Origin: Bombus terrestris
Taxonomy: Eukaryota > Arthropoda > Insecta > Hymenoptera > Apidae
Length of the DNA stretch: 64,000 nt
Direction of reading: 5' to 3'
Assembly: GCF_910591885.1 (NCBI RefSeq)
Contig: NC_063279.1
Span: forward strand, 5,766,001-5,830,000
Positions within the stretch are counted from its first letter, which is position 1. Each line of letters opens with the position of its first letter. The position numbers and the translations under genes were made by a program. This document shows positions 1-13,789 of this stretch, one piece after another. A model generated the notes under the pieces. The model did no database searches. It was given only the letters and a program-made list of their open reading frames with translations, and had not been told where the DNA came from.

Positions 1-2569
1 CTTCGCAAAAGAAAAAAAGAGGAAAGAGCAAACAATTGAAAATCAGGACGAAAAGCTCGGTGCTGAATGTGCTGAAATTTGATCGGAAATAATTGTCGAG
101 GATTATTCTACGAACACGATTCTTAATCCCCCTGTGCATCGATAGTAAGCTCTCCAGTTGGAGTAGTTAGACAGACCACGACAAAGATATTTTTAAACGC
201 GTCCAAGCTTCGTGTTGTCAAGGATGATCGCAATTTACCGTAGGTAACGGCACTGCCTCGATCGCCGAACGAAAGCTGAAAATTCGTCGACTCGCGATAA
301 ACGACGATGAACGGTTTCGAAGTTAAGCCCGGTTGTCGACAGAAATTATTGCAACAGTTAAGATAATCCATCCACAAACTCCCTCTGGATATTAGCCATC
401 CTGTCGAGCATAACGTTATATCGAGTACTTTATGCTTCTTTTTTTTTTTCCTTGGTAGAGATCTTGGCAGGGGATGGAAACTGCGACCGTACTAAATTTC
501 CACGCTTTCAGATATTTTACGCGATCGTGAAAGAGAAACGTTTGTGGTTTACAGGATTTCTGAGAGGGTCAAAAATAATTTTTACTCTCATCTGCTCTGA
601 CTGTGCAAATAAACCTACGTGAGAACGACGTGGTTCAATGAACAGTGGAACGTTCATTGTTACTCGGACGTGGAGAATACTCTCGGATATTACGTGTCGA
701 TTATTGCGGTTAAATTATTGGACAGTGATAATAATTCGAAGGAGCTGTTTGACGTAACAGAAATGACGATGGCGAGTCGAACGTTGCGGTAAAAATAAAA
801 TATCGGAGCGAGATTCGGCGGAGCAAGAATTCGCGCAAAGAAACCACTGTACTTGCAGTGTTGACCGAACAACGTCCGATAGAGACGAATTTCGGTAAAT
901 TTTAGGAGAAGACAAGTTAAAAATTTCTATGAATACATGAATATTTAAGAGCGTTTAACTAACTTTATCGTGCCATGGAATTTAGAATTTCCATTGTAAG
1001 CGTATACTTTTGTACCTATATTTTAAGAAATTTATTCCATCTCGAACGTATGAATCAACGATGGTATTAAAAGGAGATTTACAATTGCATTTTGTGTAAT
1101 TATTTGTCAATTATAATTTTCTGGAAAGATAGTCGGTCAGCGATGTTTCGTCCTTCTTATTATTAACAATACGTCGTTTATTATATTCTTATTAGAAATC
1201 AAACGAACCAAATATACAGAGTAAAATAGCTAACCACTTTATTCGATCTATTCTGCAATTGATCGGAAATTATTCGGGTCGTATAAATGACCGGGGTAAC
1301 TAGGAAACAAGCGTTCGTAAAATTAGCCAACATTAATTGACAAACTTGACAAAACTTGTATCAACGTTGATTCGATCGGTTACAGCCATTGCTACAACAT
1401 TTCGACTATTCGCATTCAGCGTGTAGCTGTTATGTCTGACCATTGACCATACTCTGACTACTACGAATCGATTTGCCGTATCTAACCGCAGCATTGACAC
1501 GAGCTTCTAATTCAATGGAAACAGAACCAATTCGATGTCCGATTGTTTCGTTTCATTGTTATTTTAACGATGCTTCGTTGTTGCTTCCTATTCGACTTTA
1601 TCTCTTTCTACATATGCAGCTACGATTCCTTATGCGCCGATATTCGTCGAATTGTAAACGGAAACTAGAAAAACACGATCAACACGTGGTTAATAAAACT
1701 TTCCGTTTAACGAGAGAATTTCATATGCAACGATTTAGTATAAATTTTATAGTCTTCGCCTTGCTACCATTTGTACTACAGGTGCAACAGGAAAACCGAC
1801 GATGAAAGAAACTACATCGAATTAACTAACAACAAAAAGATTCGCCAAATTCTCATCAGCGAAACGCTTCGGAAACAGGTTGAAATTAGTTCTCCCGGCG
1901 CATTTTTCCACGAACAATGCCACATACAAATAAGGAAATTTTGATTTTCATTAGCTTTCGGAGTGAGCTGAAATTCGCGCAAAGCATTCCGAGCATAGCG
2001 CCGTCGAACAACGAGTTTCCCGAAGGAACGATCCAAAAGGAAGGGAACGGATAAACCCGATTAATTAAATCGTAAAGCGAAGAAACAGGGAATACACGGA
2101 TGTTAACACGTATCGCACGAAAGATGACGACATTTCGATCGTACAATCTCGGTCGCATTTCGTTGTGTCGCGTTACGTTGCATTTTCGCCTCTCGCTATC
2201 AACGCCTGAATTTTATTCCGATACCGCGACAAAGAGTAACAATTTTCTTTTCATCTTTCAGACGTCTTACAAGCGAGATTGGTACGCGCGCGATGAAATT
2301 TCTGCGAATTAAAAGACGCTTCGCATCGTCACCCTTTGGTTGGGCAACTTTGCTGACTTTAACCGCAGAAAAACACGGTCCGTCGGTAACTACGACTAAA
2401 TACAATAACATAAACAAGAAAGATAAATAGACGCGGTGAGAGTTAACGTTTGCGAGCGAAAGGTTGCAGTTACGTGTCCTGCAGCTTGAAACAGTTTAAA
2501 AGCGATCTCGTGCAAATTTGTATGCGGTCAAGTTTATATGGTGCGGGAGAGCTGGTGGTGTTAGTTTCA

Positions 2570-2600
<31 letters not shown>

Positions 2601-3095
2601 GACGATGTCCTTTCTTCTCTTGCATCGTCAATTTCCTCTATCTATGGTTATCACCGAGCCCGGCATTCTACGGTTTACAGGTGAACTTATGGCGACGCGC
2701 GTGTATGGTCACAGGTGTTTGAACGCGTGTATGCAACTTGCGTGTTTGTTTCACTTGTCTTCTCTACGCGTTTACCTGTACGATATAGTGGGATATAGAT
2801 GATGTAGGTACAAGATCTGGCGCGCGACCATGTCGGATAAACGTGACTTGCGATCTCGTGTGGAGATTACTTCTGGTATAGAGCTATGCGTCGTTTCTGC
2901 GTTATTGGTCGAGGTTTGTGGTTTCTACCGAAGACTTTTAACCATTTGCGGTATTTTCCAAGTCTCGTTCCGGTTGGTTCGCGTTCATGTCGTTAATCAC
3001 TGACGTCAAGTCGATATCGCTTGGTTTTTTCGTTCTTTCAATATTTTAGAAGCAAACTAATACGAAGACGTATTTATATATAGGTGGGTATATAA
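1..3095. other. Non-coding AT-rich DNA, no gene recognised
   Basis: Short open frames on both strands, the largest 110 codons (1473-1805, plus), show no recognisable domain or conserved motif. Apart from a CT microsatellite (2571-2600) and a T-run near 440, I see no repeat structure. A perfect CRE-like octamer TGACGTCA lies at 3001-3008 but has no promoter context. Confidence 0.6.
2571..2600. repeat. (TC)n microsatellite
   Basis: A near-perfect CT dinucleotide run broken by one TTT. It creates spurious Ser-Leu-Ser-Leu tracts in both open frames that cross it. Confidence 0.9.
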
Positions 3096-3097
3096 TA

Positions 3098-3610
3098 CAG
3101 GGTGTCTGTGAAACCATGGTACAAGCGATCGGGCGACGACTGTGCATTCCAAAATTCATTGAGAAAAAGAACAACGTCTTTTCGCGTAACGTTTCGCTTT
3201 CGAGAAAAATGAGATGGAAAATCCATCGGATATCCGTGTATCAACTAGAAGTTTCTCGTTACGAAATCTCTGTTTCTGATCGTGTCACGATTGGCTTCCT
3301 GATTAACGAAATGTTTGTTGTTAAGAATTACTACTAATTTTATTCCTATTTATGAAACGATTCAAATTAAATAACAGGAATAAGGAAAAGTAGTCGCCTT
3401 TAATGATTGAATTTAATAATAAAAGATACGAGCAGAAATGCAAGTTTTATAGTTGGAAACTCTCAATTAACAATCATATGCGTTTGCAAACTCATTTTTC
3501 TCGAAAACGGAGCCTTAAACGTAACGATGTTGTTTTTTATTCTTTTCCACGTATCTTTGCACGCAGAACCACCAATCGACCGCTTATACCATGTTTTTGG
3601 AGACACTCTG
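3098..3610. mobile_element. Palindromic TIR element (CAGGGTGTC family), TA-flanked
   Basis: The left end begins CAGGGTGTCTGTG and the right end, reverse-complemented, begins CAGAGTGTCTCC; both are directly flanked by TA. The arms stay alignable inward for well over 100 bp: both carry a 'catggtacaagcg'-like block about 20 bp in and a 'cgttttcgagaaaaatgag'-like block about 90 to 130 bp in. The centre (about 3260-3470) is AT-rich with no transposase motif. It is therefore a non-autonomous foldback-like element, diverged between its arms and hence old. Related copies lie at 34399-35115 and 40811-41244. The transposase family is not identifiable from this window; the TA target is compatible with the IS630-Tc1-mariner group but does not prove it. 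Confidence 0.75.
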
Positions 3611-3612
3611 TA

Positions 3613-6283
3613 CATTATAGGCATTGTATTATTCTACGCGAAATGCGACGTCGAGTCACGCTAGATAGAAGATCGCAAACAGTTAATATACCGTGAAAAT
3701 AAATTATCAATAAATACCATAAATTTAGCAATTAAGAGAGAAAATGGTGTACGAGCGCATATAGAAAGAAAGAAATACACGATTCGTTCCTGTTTACCTG
3801 GAAATGTTTCCGATGGATTTTTAGCGTAGTTTGAAGTTCGAGAGCATATAGATTTTTGCAATAGAATTTAATTCGACTCATAAGTTTCTTAAATGGAAGA
3901 TTCTATAATATTGATATGTGCGTGTTTCACATTTTCACCCTTAGCTCGTATAATTTTACGTCGGCATACATCACTGAAAATGCAATGAAACGCAGATGGC
4001 CAAACATATTCATACATGTGTGTTCATATCTGCAGCTGTTTATACACATAGCGAAGTGTTTTCGCAAGTGTTTATGCGTTTGCATCCCGCCAGCTTGATG
4101 TAGTGGAATAGATTTGACGTGCAGCGCGCCGAAACGAAGAGCACCATTCACCAATTAATTTTATAGAATGGTTTCGTTGCTGTACTCATCGCAATATCGA
4201 AACTTCCTATTAACCCGTTAAACGTCGAGTAGTTTTTCTTATCGAAAGCTATTTCTGTTAATAATACGATGGTTCTGTTAAATAATTTATCATTTTTCGT
4301 AGCAATTTTACGACCTTGCAAGGAGCATCTTTATGTACATGATTCATTTTGATCTTCATTTTGTGGTACAATTTTGGTCGAAAGTTTGAAAAATAAACAT
4401 CCTGAAAAATATTAAGAAAAAGAAAGAAAACATTTAAAGTATATCTATACTATGATATTAATTAATGGCTATTGTTTCGTTGAATATCTATTTGTCACGC
4501 TGCCATAGTACTATGTTAAGTTATGTTTCTCGGATTATGTCGCGCGGAAAAAATAACGAGAGTTTCCCTTCGAACAATTTCGTCAAAACGTAATGTCAGA
4601 AGGAATTCGTAAGTTTCGCCATACGAAATGGAATTGGAAGCATGGCTTGCGATTAGGCTAGAACCATTGGCTGCACGTGCCACGTCCTGGATTTATATCG
4701 TGTCAATCGCTATACACCGAAATGCTACAATTGCGTGTGACCAACGGTAATAAGGGAAGTTCGGTGACTTAGGTGACTTATGAAATGGCTGCTAGAATTT
4801 CCAGCTCTCAGAATGTTCTAAATTTTAGGAAATTGTAATGCAAGGATTAATTTATTAAAAGGATACGCGTTAAAATTATTACGATCGATAGGCGATTGCC
4901 TCTCACATTTAACAGTAACATAAACAAATAAATAAATAAAAAGATCAACATTGTTCTCACCCAATAGTATGTAATTCGCATATATACAATATCACAGGTA
5001 TTTTATTATATTTTCTATTACATTTTAGAAAACAGATGTTCTGAATGGAATTTTAAAATGTTTTATATAACGCACACAATTGAATGACATATTAAAAAAT
5101 GAAATGCAGTGCTTCATACAGCGATATACGAATTCACTGTACGTGAAAATAATCTAACGTAACGTCTGGATGACGCGATACGCGATAAATAAAAGATTGT
5201 AGTCATAATTCAAGTGGAAGAAATATCGCCGATATAACAACGAATTATAGCTACTTTTATTTCGGTTCTTTCGCAAGAAAAAGGTAAAGATACTCGAATG
5301 ACGAGGTGAATCTGCATGAAAGGGAAGATTCGGTCTCAGGTGTGTCGTACATCGTCCTGGTCGGACATCGAAATGGCTTTTCTCGTCTCCAGGGATCTAA
5401 GATCGGGACTGTGCTGCGACCAATATCCATCGCATACCTTCTTGCTCCAGCGAATCTCGATCCAGCCGAGTCTAGACGCGTTATCGTTAAATTAACATCG
5501 ACCTGAGTCTGAACAAATTTTCAATTTTCTCTATGCCTATAGGTTTACGTAGCCTGGCTTATCAAGGGGCCTGCGTGACTCGAAAGAATTTCTCCAGCGA
5601 CAATAAAGATGCCACTGATCTCGATCTAAATCTACCTGATATTCTCCTAGTACATTCTGAAAAGTTTTTTCGTTGTTTCCATAGCCTATCGAAATGGAAA
5701 TTATGGGGTGTCTGTATGGTACGTGGAAAGGTATTTTGGCTTTTACCCACGGATTTCTTATCTTTGCTAACAAATTATTACTTTGCGTTAGGAGATAACG
5801 CTCTTTGTTAGGAGATAAAGTACGAATTATAGGTACATTATTGTTTTTAACGCTGTTAGCGTTCTTTTCCTTTCTTCTTTTGTCGTTTTCTTTTTTTTTT
5901 TCTTCTTTTTTAAGTCTTTTCCGATTCGATCGTAATTTTCTATCGTTAGCCAGGTCTTTGAAATTTCTTCGAAAAATTGAAAACTTCGATTTGAACGTTT
6001 AATTTATCAACGTTCACGGCAATTTGAATTTCACATTGTAGAAAGGTCATTGACTCGTGTAACCCTAATGAGCATTAGATCGAAATGTCGAATAGCTTTA
6101 ACGAGATAATAGATTGCCCGATATGTACAAGCCATTAATCGCTCGTGTTTCATTAACGCTGTCCAAAATTTAACATGAAAAACCATTTATAGCAAGTTTT
6201 TACTTGAACTCGCCGTGTTACCGAGTAATTAATCAAATATCCACGTACAATGATACTTCAGGCAGAAGCTTTGTAACAAAAAA
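3613..6283. other. Non-coding AT-rich DNA
   Basis: No open frame over 97 codons and no recognisable product. A T-rich pyrimidine tract lies near 5860-5920. No element termini were noticed. Confidence 0.55.
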
Positions 6284-6286
6284 AAA

Positions 6287-6310
6287 GAGAGAGAGAGAGA
6301 GAGCGAGAGA
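6287..6310. repeat. (GA)n microsatellite with A-run
   Basis: A GA run preceded by nine A residues and broken once by GC. Confidence 0.85.
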
Positions 6311-6383
6311 ATTGTATACTTGGAAACTAAATTCCTTTAAAAATGATTAAACCGTTACTTATTATTATCTTTGTTATCTACTG

Positions 6384-6428
6384 TAAAAATAAATAAAGAT
6401 AAATAAATAAAAAATAAAAAAAGATAAA
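6384..6428. repeat. (TAAA)n-like A-rich simple repeat
   Basis: Irregular tandem AAATA/GATAAA units between two non-repetitive stretches. Confidence 0.7.
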
Positions 6429-6768
6429 TCCAGCATAAATTTCAAATCTTTCCAAAATCATGTATCTACCTCTGGATAGTGCATTTCCAACGATGATTCC
6501 AATCACCAAACAAAATTTCACGTAAATTGAAACCCTACAATTTTATTAAAATTTCCGAATCTCTACGGGACGACATTTTCAACATCGGCAGGAAAATGAA
6601 AAAGTCAGCGGTGAATGTCCCCTTTATAGGCTCGTTTGTTGATTATGTCCATTATTACATCATTACCATTAACGCGTACGACGCATCGAAACGATCATTT
6701 AATCGTTGCTGCGATTCGATCTGTCCAAATCCGACTACAATGGTTCGCAGGAAATATTATACGATCAT

Positions 6769-6777
6769 TGAGAGAGA

Positions 6778-6812
<35 letters not shown>
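6769..6812. repeat. (GA)n microsatellite
   Basis: More than 30 bp of uninterrupted GA after a short imperfect start. It accounts for the alternating Glu/Arg tract in the 127-codon plus-strand frame 6527-6910, which I do not regard as a gene. Confidence 0.95.
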
Positions 6813-6815
<3 letters not shown>

Positions 6816-9800
6816 CAACGTTATTCCATCGAATGCAACGTAATTTGATAATTCGCGACTCGACTCGCTCAATGGTCAATAGCGTTAATGGATTATGTCA
6901 CTGGTTATAGTAATTCGCTTCCGTTCACCGTACGGGCATCCTCTCTGTCCGGCCGTTTCGAGAAATCCGATATTAGGCCAGGGACCATTTAGTTTATTCG
7001 GAAGATACTGATGATCGTTCGAATTACGAGCGTGGCGATAATTACTAGCAACGTAATTCATAAAGTTTACTTCAGCCATGCGTTTATTTGTAACGAGATT
7101 CGATCTCGAACTACGAAATTACAGAGAAAAATGGGGCTACGCGGTCACGAAGATTAGGAAGACGAAACGAGTGGATTTTGCTCGTGATGTATCTGTAAAA
7201 TTTATTCGAGCACTCGTTTATCTGACATAATCTTTGTCAGAAACGCGCCTCGAAATAGCGAAATGGTAATTGGGAAGGGTAGAATCGAAAGTGAGAGACT
7301 GGCGTGTAACATACGTGGAATTAATCACTTCGAATATGCGAGCGAAATTGCATGGCTGTTTCAAAGGGAAGTATTATCCGCGTCTACGTATTACAATGAT
7401 GAAACGGTATTATTATATTAGATCCGAATTATCCTATTTCGAAGATACAATTGCATATTTTAAAGACACGCACAATGCGAGATTAGTACGATGCGAAGAT
7501 CACAACGTGTAAATGTTACAATTTATTTGACGCGAGATATCCGACACTCGCAGCGTATGCGATGTACAAAATATTCTTTGTCTCGTTACAATGCTAATAA
7601 GATTTCAAACGTTTCGTATAACGCGCATAATAAATATATTCATAAAAGATTTGCAGAAGCGCGCAAGTATTTTCGTAAACTTCCGCGTGCGTATTCGAAG
7701 CGTAGTAGATTTCGAGGTGATTTAAAAATTGGTTATATTTTAACGAACGTATTGACATAAATGGTTTCGTTGAAAGCCTGGAGATTCATCGGATATCGTT
7801 GGAAGAGCGCGTGTTCTATCTTCAACGAGAACGTGTACGAGAGAAGCTAAGAAGAAACACCGGGCGAACGGAAAAATAAACGATCGGAACAAAGCGAGGG
7901 AAAGAGAAAGAAGGAAAGAAGAATGGAGAGAAAAAAGAAGGCCGGAACGTGACGACTGAAATAAATCGACGAAGGAAAGCAAAAGAGGAATCGAGATAGA
8001 AACGTGGACACGGTTGAAAGGAACTTTCACCGCGACCTTTCCTTCCTAACAAACTTTCTACTCCCTTTTTGGAAAATATCCCTAGCCATTTTCAATGAAA
8101 GCGCGTGATATTGCCGGCACCTCGATGAAAATATTTCGAAAACAAAGCTGCGATGCAACAAATTCGCAAGAAACAAGTTCGCTATAAAAAAGAAACAGAA
8201 AGAAAGTGATAAACCTTCTTTCGCCCCATTTACGTGTATCGTTGCAAAGAATAATCGTTGATTTTTAACGAGGCAAAGTAAATGTTTATGAAATGAGATT
8301 GCAGGTAGAAAAAAATGTATGAAAGCAAGCGGACAAAGAACGAACGAGAAACAGCTATTGGAAAGGTAAATATGTAAATTACGAATGAAAAGAGGAACGA
8401 TAACGATCTCGCAGTGACGTGTCTCTTCTCCTTTTAATTTTTGTGTTTATAAATATACCGAAATATTTAGCGTCGCAAAAATTTGTCTTTCGTAGAAGAA
8501 TATATAAGGAACGACTGTGTCGACAAACTTTCGAATTGGATTTTGAAGACTTCGAAAAATGATATCGTGTTATACTAATACGCAATATATTACTGTACAC
8601 ACACGTACAATATATAAATAATATCATAATCATATCATAAATATTTTTGGTTTTATGACCATTTAATCAGGATAATTAATAGGTGAAAATTCGACACATT
8701 GGAATATCGTAACTTTGCACATTTATAATTCATGAAAAAATATTTCAATTATTTAAGTACGATCGTACGTATAGTACGATCTTACATTTATTCTAAATTC
8801 ATAATAATCGAGCTATATCAATTCGATATCATGTTGTGCATCGTGTACAGGCTTTTCAGTTATTTTTACGAAGGTTCACGGGCCAAGTTCTCGGCATTCG
8901 AATGCAGTTTCGCCTTTATAAAATTATAAAACGCTTCTGCGCGTTTACGCACTCGGAACGAAAGTCATTTGCATGAAGAAGGAAACGTCGCTTGCTCGTG
9001 AACTCTTTTACGATTCACGGCTGACTGCAGTTCCCTTTTCGCGTTTCTTATTTCGTATTTATTCGCATGATTTGTGTCGCTAGGCTTTTTCCTTGGAAAA
9101 CCAGTCGTCGCGTCGGTTTCTTTCAGTTTCTTTCAACTTGAAAACTCTACTTTTAATATGCAACGTAAATTCCGATCATTCGCCAATCGCTCCAATTTAT
9201 TTATTTCGTTTGTTCGTTTAAAATATCCAAACGACGAGAACGTATTTAAAAGTTCCAAGTTTCATGCCAATGAGAAATTGTTTGGTACAATATATCATCG
9301 TTTAAGAATTTGTTATTGAACGCCACCAGATTTATTGCTATGTAAACATTCACATACGAACAAGAAGAATTTTATGAAAAAGATCTTATAGAGAACTTCA
9401 TACGAAAAACTTTTTACAAGACTCGTATTCTTATATTCTTCTTATATTCTTCTCAGTGGAGACTCTTTAAGCCACTTTCTCAGTAGTATAAGACCGAATA
9501 TGTCAGACTATGTACGTCGTTCTCGAAAAATCACGTTTAAGGGAATTGTACGTGGAAAACTTCGAAGATATATATCTTTATATATATCTCAATATCTTCT
9601 TGGATAATTCGATAATTAAATACAATAATTTTCCAAGTAATTTATAATTGCTATAAAAATCGTAATAAACGATTAATATGTCTAAAAGTAATAGGAAAAA
9701 TTCAGCGGAAGGATAAATCCAACTTCTATTTGTTTAACTAGCTACGTTTTCTAATCCAATTCACTTTTTCATTACTCTGGTTAAACGAGTTTTATTACTA

Positions 9801-10444
9801 ATATGCGAGAAATTAGCAAGGCAAAACTTTCCGCTCTCCGTTTCGTCCGCAGGAAAATCTAGCGTCAGTTCCCTTATCAAAAATCTCTCTAAAAATAACG
9901 TGAAAAATTTCAAGCACAAGTTACACGTATGAAAGGAAAGAGAGAGAGAGAAAAAAAAAGAAGATTTTCATCGTCGTGTTTCGCGCAACCACGTACAGCA
10001 ACATGCTAAACACGATTTTAGAATCGAATATTTTTTAGGTTACGGGACAAATTTTATATCTCATCGATTATCGATATTAGAAATTTCATTTCTCTCCGTG
10101 TCCCTGCCGAGAGAACGCCGCGTACTAAAAAATCGCCAAAATATAATAAAATAATCCTGCGATCGTCCTTTTGGAAAATCGACAGGCATATCCGAGTCGT
10201 TCCAAGAACTTGTCACGGTACAATGTTGCGTACATCGAACGATAGAACAAAAACAAAAGAACGAAAGAAGAATTCACCCGATAGTGATCCAAAGGCTTCT
10301 GCATTCGCGTAACCTTGTTCACCGATGCGAAAACTAAAGACACTCTCTATAAAAAAAAAATACAAAGGAACCGCTAATCCGGCCATTACTACAAACTCAT
10401 CCATTAACGGACAAAAAGGTTTCCAAAAGAAGACGGAATAACGT
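6813..10444. other. Non-coding DNA with purine-rich tracts
   Basis: No recognisable gene. Purine-rich stretches (about 7895-7960 and 9935-9965) explain the charged or Ser/Phe-rich open frames on either strand. Around 9565-9600 there is an AT-rich 'tatatctt' run. No transposon termini were noticed. Confidence 0.5.
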
Positions 10445-10498
10445 TGTAGAGAAAAAGAAAAAAAAGAAAAAAGAAGAAAGAAAAAGAAAAGAAAATTA
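10445..10498. repeat. Polypurine (A/G) tract
   Basis: About 50 bp of purines on the plus strand with no cytosine or thymine until its end, consisting of irregular AAAAG units. Confidence 0.8.
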
Positions 10499-10770
10499 GA
10501 AACGAAGATCAAATAAGAGCTTGCAAGCATGTACTCGAATGCAGGCTTCTAAGAAGGTCATCGACCTTTCGGAGGATTTTAAAGATGGAATTAGCGAAAA
10601 GGGGTAGGAGAGGTAGGACGAGAAGAGAGAAAAGAAAGACAGCGAGAAGAGAGGGATGTTGGAGAGGAAGAAGGGAAGACGATGGTTATCCGGTGGCATT
10701 TGTTTTTGGAGGGAAGCGAAAAAAGGGGGCGAGAAAGGGGCGAAAGGTAACGGGAAAGGGTGAAAGAGGA

Positions 10771-10862
10771 AGGAAAGCCCGTATTTGTGTTATCTCGTGA
10801 GAGGCAAGGGACGAAGGTGGAAAGGAGAAAACCCGCATTTGTGTTATCTAGAAAAAGGGGCA
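10771..10862 (+). repeat. Two-copy 54-bp tandem duplication in a G-rich purine tract
   Basis: The block CCCGTATTTGTGTTATCT at 10778-10795 recurs as CCCGCATTTGTGTTATCT at 10832-10849, with similar purine-rich flanks on both. The spacing of 54 bp is a multiple of three, so overlapping open frames on both strands show an 18-residue internal repeat, for example KPVFVLSR and KPAFVLSR on the plus strand. This is more likely a minisatellite seed than a protein repeat, because flanking composition is low-complexity and no domain is recognisable. Confidence 0.7.
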
Positions 10863-10869
10863 CAAAATG

Positions 10870-12720
10870 GAACTACCTTAATACCTACTACGGACTTACG
10901 AAATTATTATCGTCTCTCTGGTTAAACGAGATGCTCCGCGTGATCGTGGGCGTCCGAACTAGATCCGTAGATCCGCGCGGATTAAACTACTTGGACCTTC
11001 TTACTTTTTTCGCCCCTCTGCCTTGCATCCCCGTTTTATTTTATAGGTCAGATAGTGGCCGTTAAGCGTGGATTTCGAATTCGCCGAAAATTCACCGCGC
11101 AGTAAATTGCAGCGGGAAACGCGACCACCCTTACGTTTAAACTCCGACCTATTACTTACCCCTTCTGGTCGCTAGGTTTACCAGGATTTCATTTTTCTGG
11201 CTAATTCGCTTGCTTCGTTTCTTCGACCGAATCGAGAATTATTTCGTATGAAACAAGAGAAATAGGATTTTTCCGGGTTCAAATCGCGCGATAGTGACAC
11301 ACGGGGTAGATACGAAAACCCTTTTAACGACGTTGAAATATACGTCGCTTATTTAACATTCGTTGTTAATTAATCGAATTTGGTGCGAAGATAGGTAAAG
11401 CTCGAAGCTGGTCGTTCTTAAATGTAATTGAAATATAATTGTTCAATTTAAATGAAATATATTTTTCACGTAATTTACATCCACCTAAATGTAGCATCTT
11501 ATATGGAAGTTTGCATGGAAGTCTAAATATGCATAAAGCTAATGAAAAGCAATTACTTCTTAAAATATTCCTGATGCAAATGGATAGCATAATATCTAGT
11601 GTTAATTGCTGCACTATCGTTTGCTCAAATTTTAAGCATCTTGTATTAAGTAAACGGAGCTAACATCTACAACACGATCGTGATATTTTATAAATAGATT
11701 ACGATGATTTTAGTAAATTGTCTTTTATAATAGGATCTGTAAGCGGCAGATCGCACTGACGATACGGTTGGAACGTTAAAAATTACGCGCCGAGATGAAT
11801 AGGAAAAAGTAAGGCGCGGAAAGAGTAGGAGATTTACATACATTATCTGCAGGTCGAGGAAAACGAAAGTGAGAAGACTTTGAGTGGAATAAAGGAGATA
11901 CGGTGCAAAGAAGATTTCGAGCGGCAAAAGTTTGTTCTCGTGTTATCTGAAGAAGAAAAAGTATCGGGAAAAGAAAGGGGAACAGGAAAAAGGAAATGCT
12001 AACCAACGAAGGATGAACAACGAATTGCTAAACTTAAAAATTACAAACGATTGCATAAAAGATTATATTCGCTCGATTATATTTAAGAATAAAGGAAGCG
12101 CGGGAGATTTGAATCAGAAGATCGAAGCGAACAACTAAGACGAAAAACTATTCGCAACTTTGAAAATATGAATTTTTCAACTTATTTGCATTGGAACTTT
12201 TTCCTTCGTTCGAAGAATACCATCCGCCTGTAAAATTTCAATCGCTTCTTTCTTATCATCCGGTGTAAACGGTCAAATTTCTTCCATTGAAAGCTACAGC
12301 CGACTCAATATCGATTAAAGTTCTTTCGGATATCGCTTTTGGAACATAAGCTAAGGAAAGAAAATAAAATTCTATTTGCACGTGACAGTACTTCTAACAT
12401 CTCCAGCCCTTCTTTCTTATCACTCTATACCGCGATCTTTTACGCATTAAAGTGAAAGTTGCGCTGGTCCTTCTGTCGATTTTCTTTTTCTCCCTCTTTC
12501 TTTCTTTTTCTTTTTGTCATGCGGCATTCGAGAGGAAAAGAGGACGCTTCGGGTCTTTACGATCCGGCCTCCGTTTAAGAAGATTAGGTTTACACGGATC
12601 TTAGTTTTACTTGAATTTACGAAATCGCATCCAGTAGAAGGTATCCACGGGGACCCCAGAATCGCCAGAGTTTTATGCGAGTTTAAAGCAGAAAGTCCAG
12701 GGGTTCCTGATACCTCCAGC
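10870..12720. other. Non-coding DNA
   Basis: Several 60 to 80 codon frames on both strands without recognisable features. A CT/T-rich tract lies at about 12480-12517. Confidence 0.5.
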
Positions 12721-12722
12721 TA

Positions 12723-12760
12723 GAAAGAAAGAGAGAGAGAGAGGGAGAGAGAGAAAAGAA
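12723..12760. repeat. GA-rich microsatellite
   Basis: Imperfect GA repeat beginning with GAAA units. It generates the Leu/Ser-rich C-terminus of the 150-codon minus-strand frame 12720-13172, which I do not call a gene. Confidence 0.85.
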
Positions 12761-13789
12761 GAAGACGAAAAGAAACGAGGACGATTGTTTTCGCTACATT
12801 TGTTTCGCGAATGTACGCGGAAGGAGGGGAAAAAATACGGTGGAGAAAACGCGTATATACGTGTGCTCGTTCGTTTGGAACAGATCGAAAAGTGTAAGCG
12901 GTTCTTAATGCTTCGTAGTACCAGCTCGCTGTTTGTAGAATTCTTAATTCTCTACGAAATTGCACAACTTTTGTCTCGGTGCAATAAACCAAAGTTTTGC
13001 CCGTTCTATGTAAATTTATACTGAAAAAGAGAGAGACAGAGAGTACTGAACATAATAAGTTTGTAAACTTTTCAGAAAGTAGAGAGCAGTTTGAACAACG
13101 AGCTGCATTGTTTAAGAAAAAAGCAGCCACCCGTTTGGACAACGTGTAATCTTTCCGACCGTTTAGCTGCACAATATTTTTCTTGCCCGCTTTTTCTTCC
13201 GAAGCTACTCGCTTCTAACTCGTATCGTCCCTTACAGAAGACTACGATAGTTTGGGCTGCATTCAAGTTACGTTACTTCGTTTCCGAATGTTCGAGTTTG
13301 ATAAGATAATCGAGAATTGTATAATTTATCGATTATAATACGTTATTGCGATTACTTCACGTTAAACAATCATCGTTTCCTGTTTAATCGTCTGTTTAGT
13401 CCATTTATTGCAAGTAAACTAATTGTAGTAAAGGTCCTACAATATTCAATCGCGTCCTCTTAAATACCACGGAAGTATATGACGAAATCTCTACGACCGA
13501 AAGATTAGGGAAGAAGGTTCTCCTATCTCGACTATTTTACCAACCTTTATATCTCTGCCATGAGCATCAATTTCACCAATTGCTTCCGAATGAAACTTTG
13601 AACGAAAGCCAAACAGTCGTCAAAGAACTCGCGGCTGTGTCAACATCAATCCGCAACGTTTACGAACCAAACGGTGTCTCAAAGTATTCCCGCGAAGCGA
13701 CTGTTTAAAAAAATTGCATCGGCAATTTGCGCGAGCAAAGTACGTCCAAGGCGATTGGGATTTTAGAGAAATTTAAGAAGAGAGGTCGA

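Noticed and set aside
3001..3008. CRE palindrome TGACGTCA as a regulatory site
   Set aside because: An isolated octamer is expected by chance in 64 kb and has no promoter or clustered sites around it.
4204..4225. TTAACCCGTTAAACGTCG near 4210 as a piggyBac-like end
   Set aside because: No inverse-complement partner with TTAA was seen downstream or upstream.
6527..6910. 127-codon frame with a coiled-coil-like Glu/Arg stretch
   Set aside because: The Glu/Arg alternation is translation of the (GA)n repeat at 6769-6812.
11211..11300. tRNA-like T-loop word gggttcaaatc near 11276
   Set aside because: No acceptor, D or anticodon stems can be folded from the preceding 70 bases.
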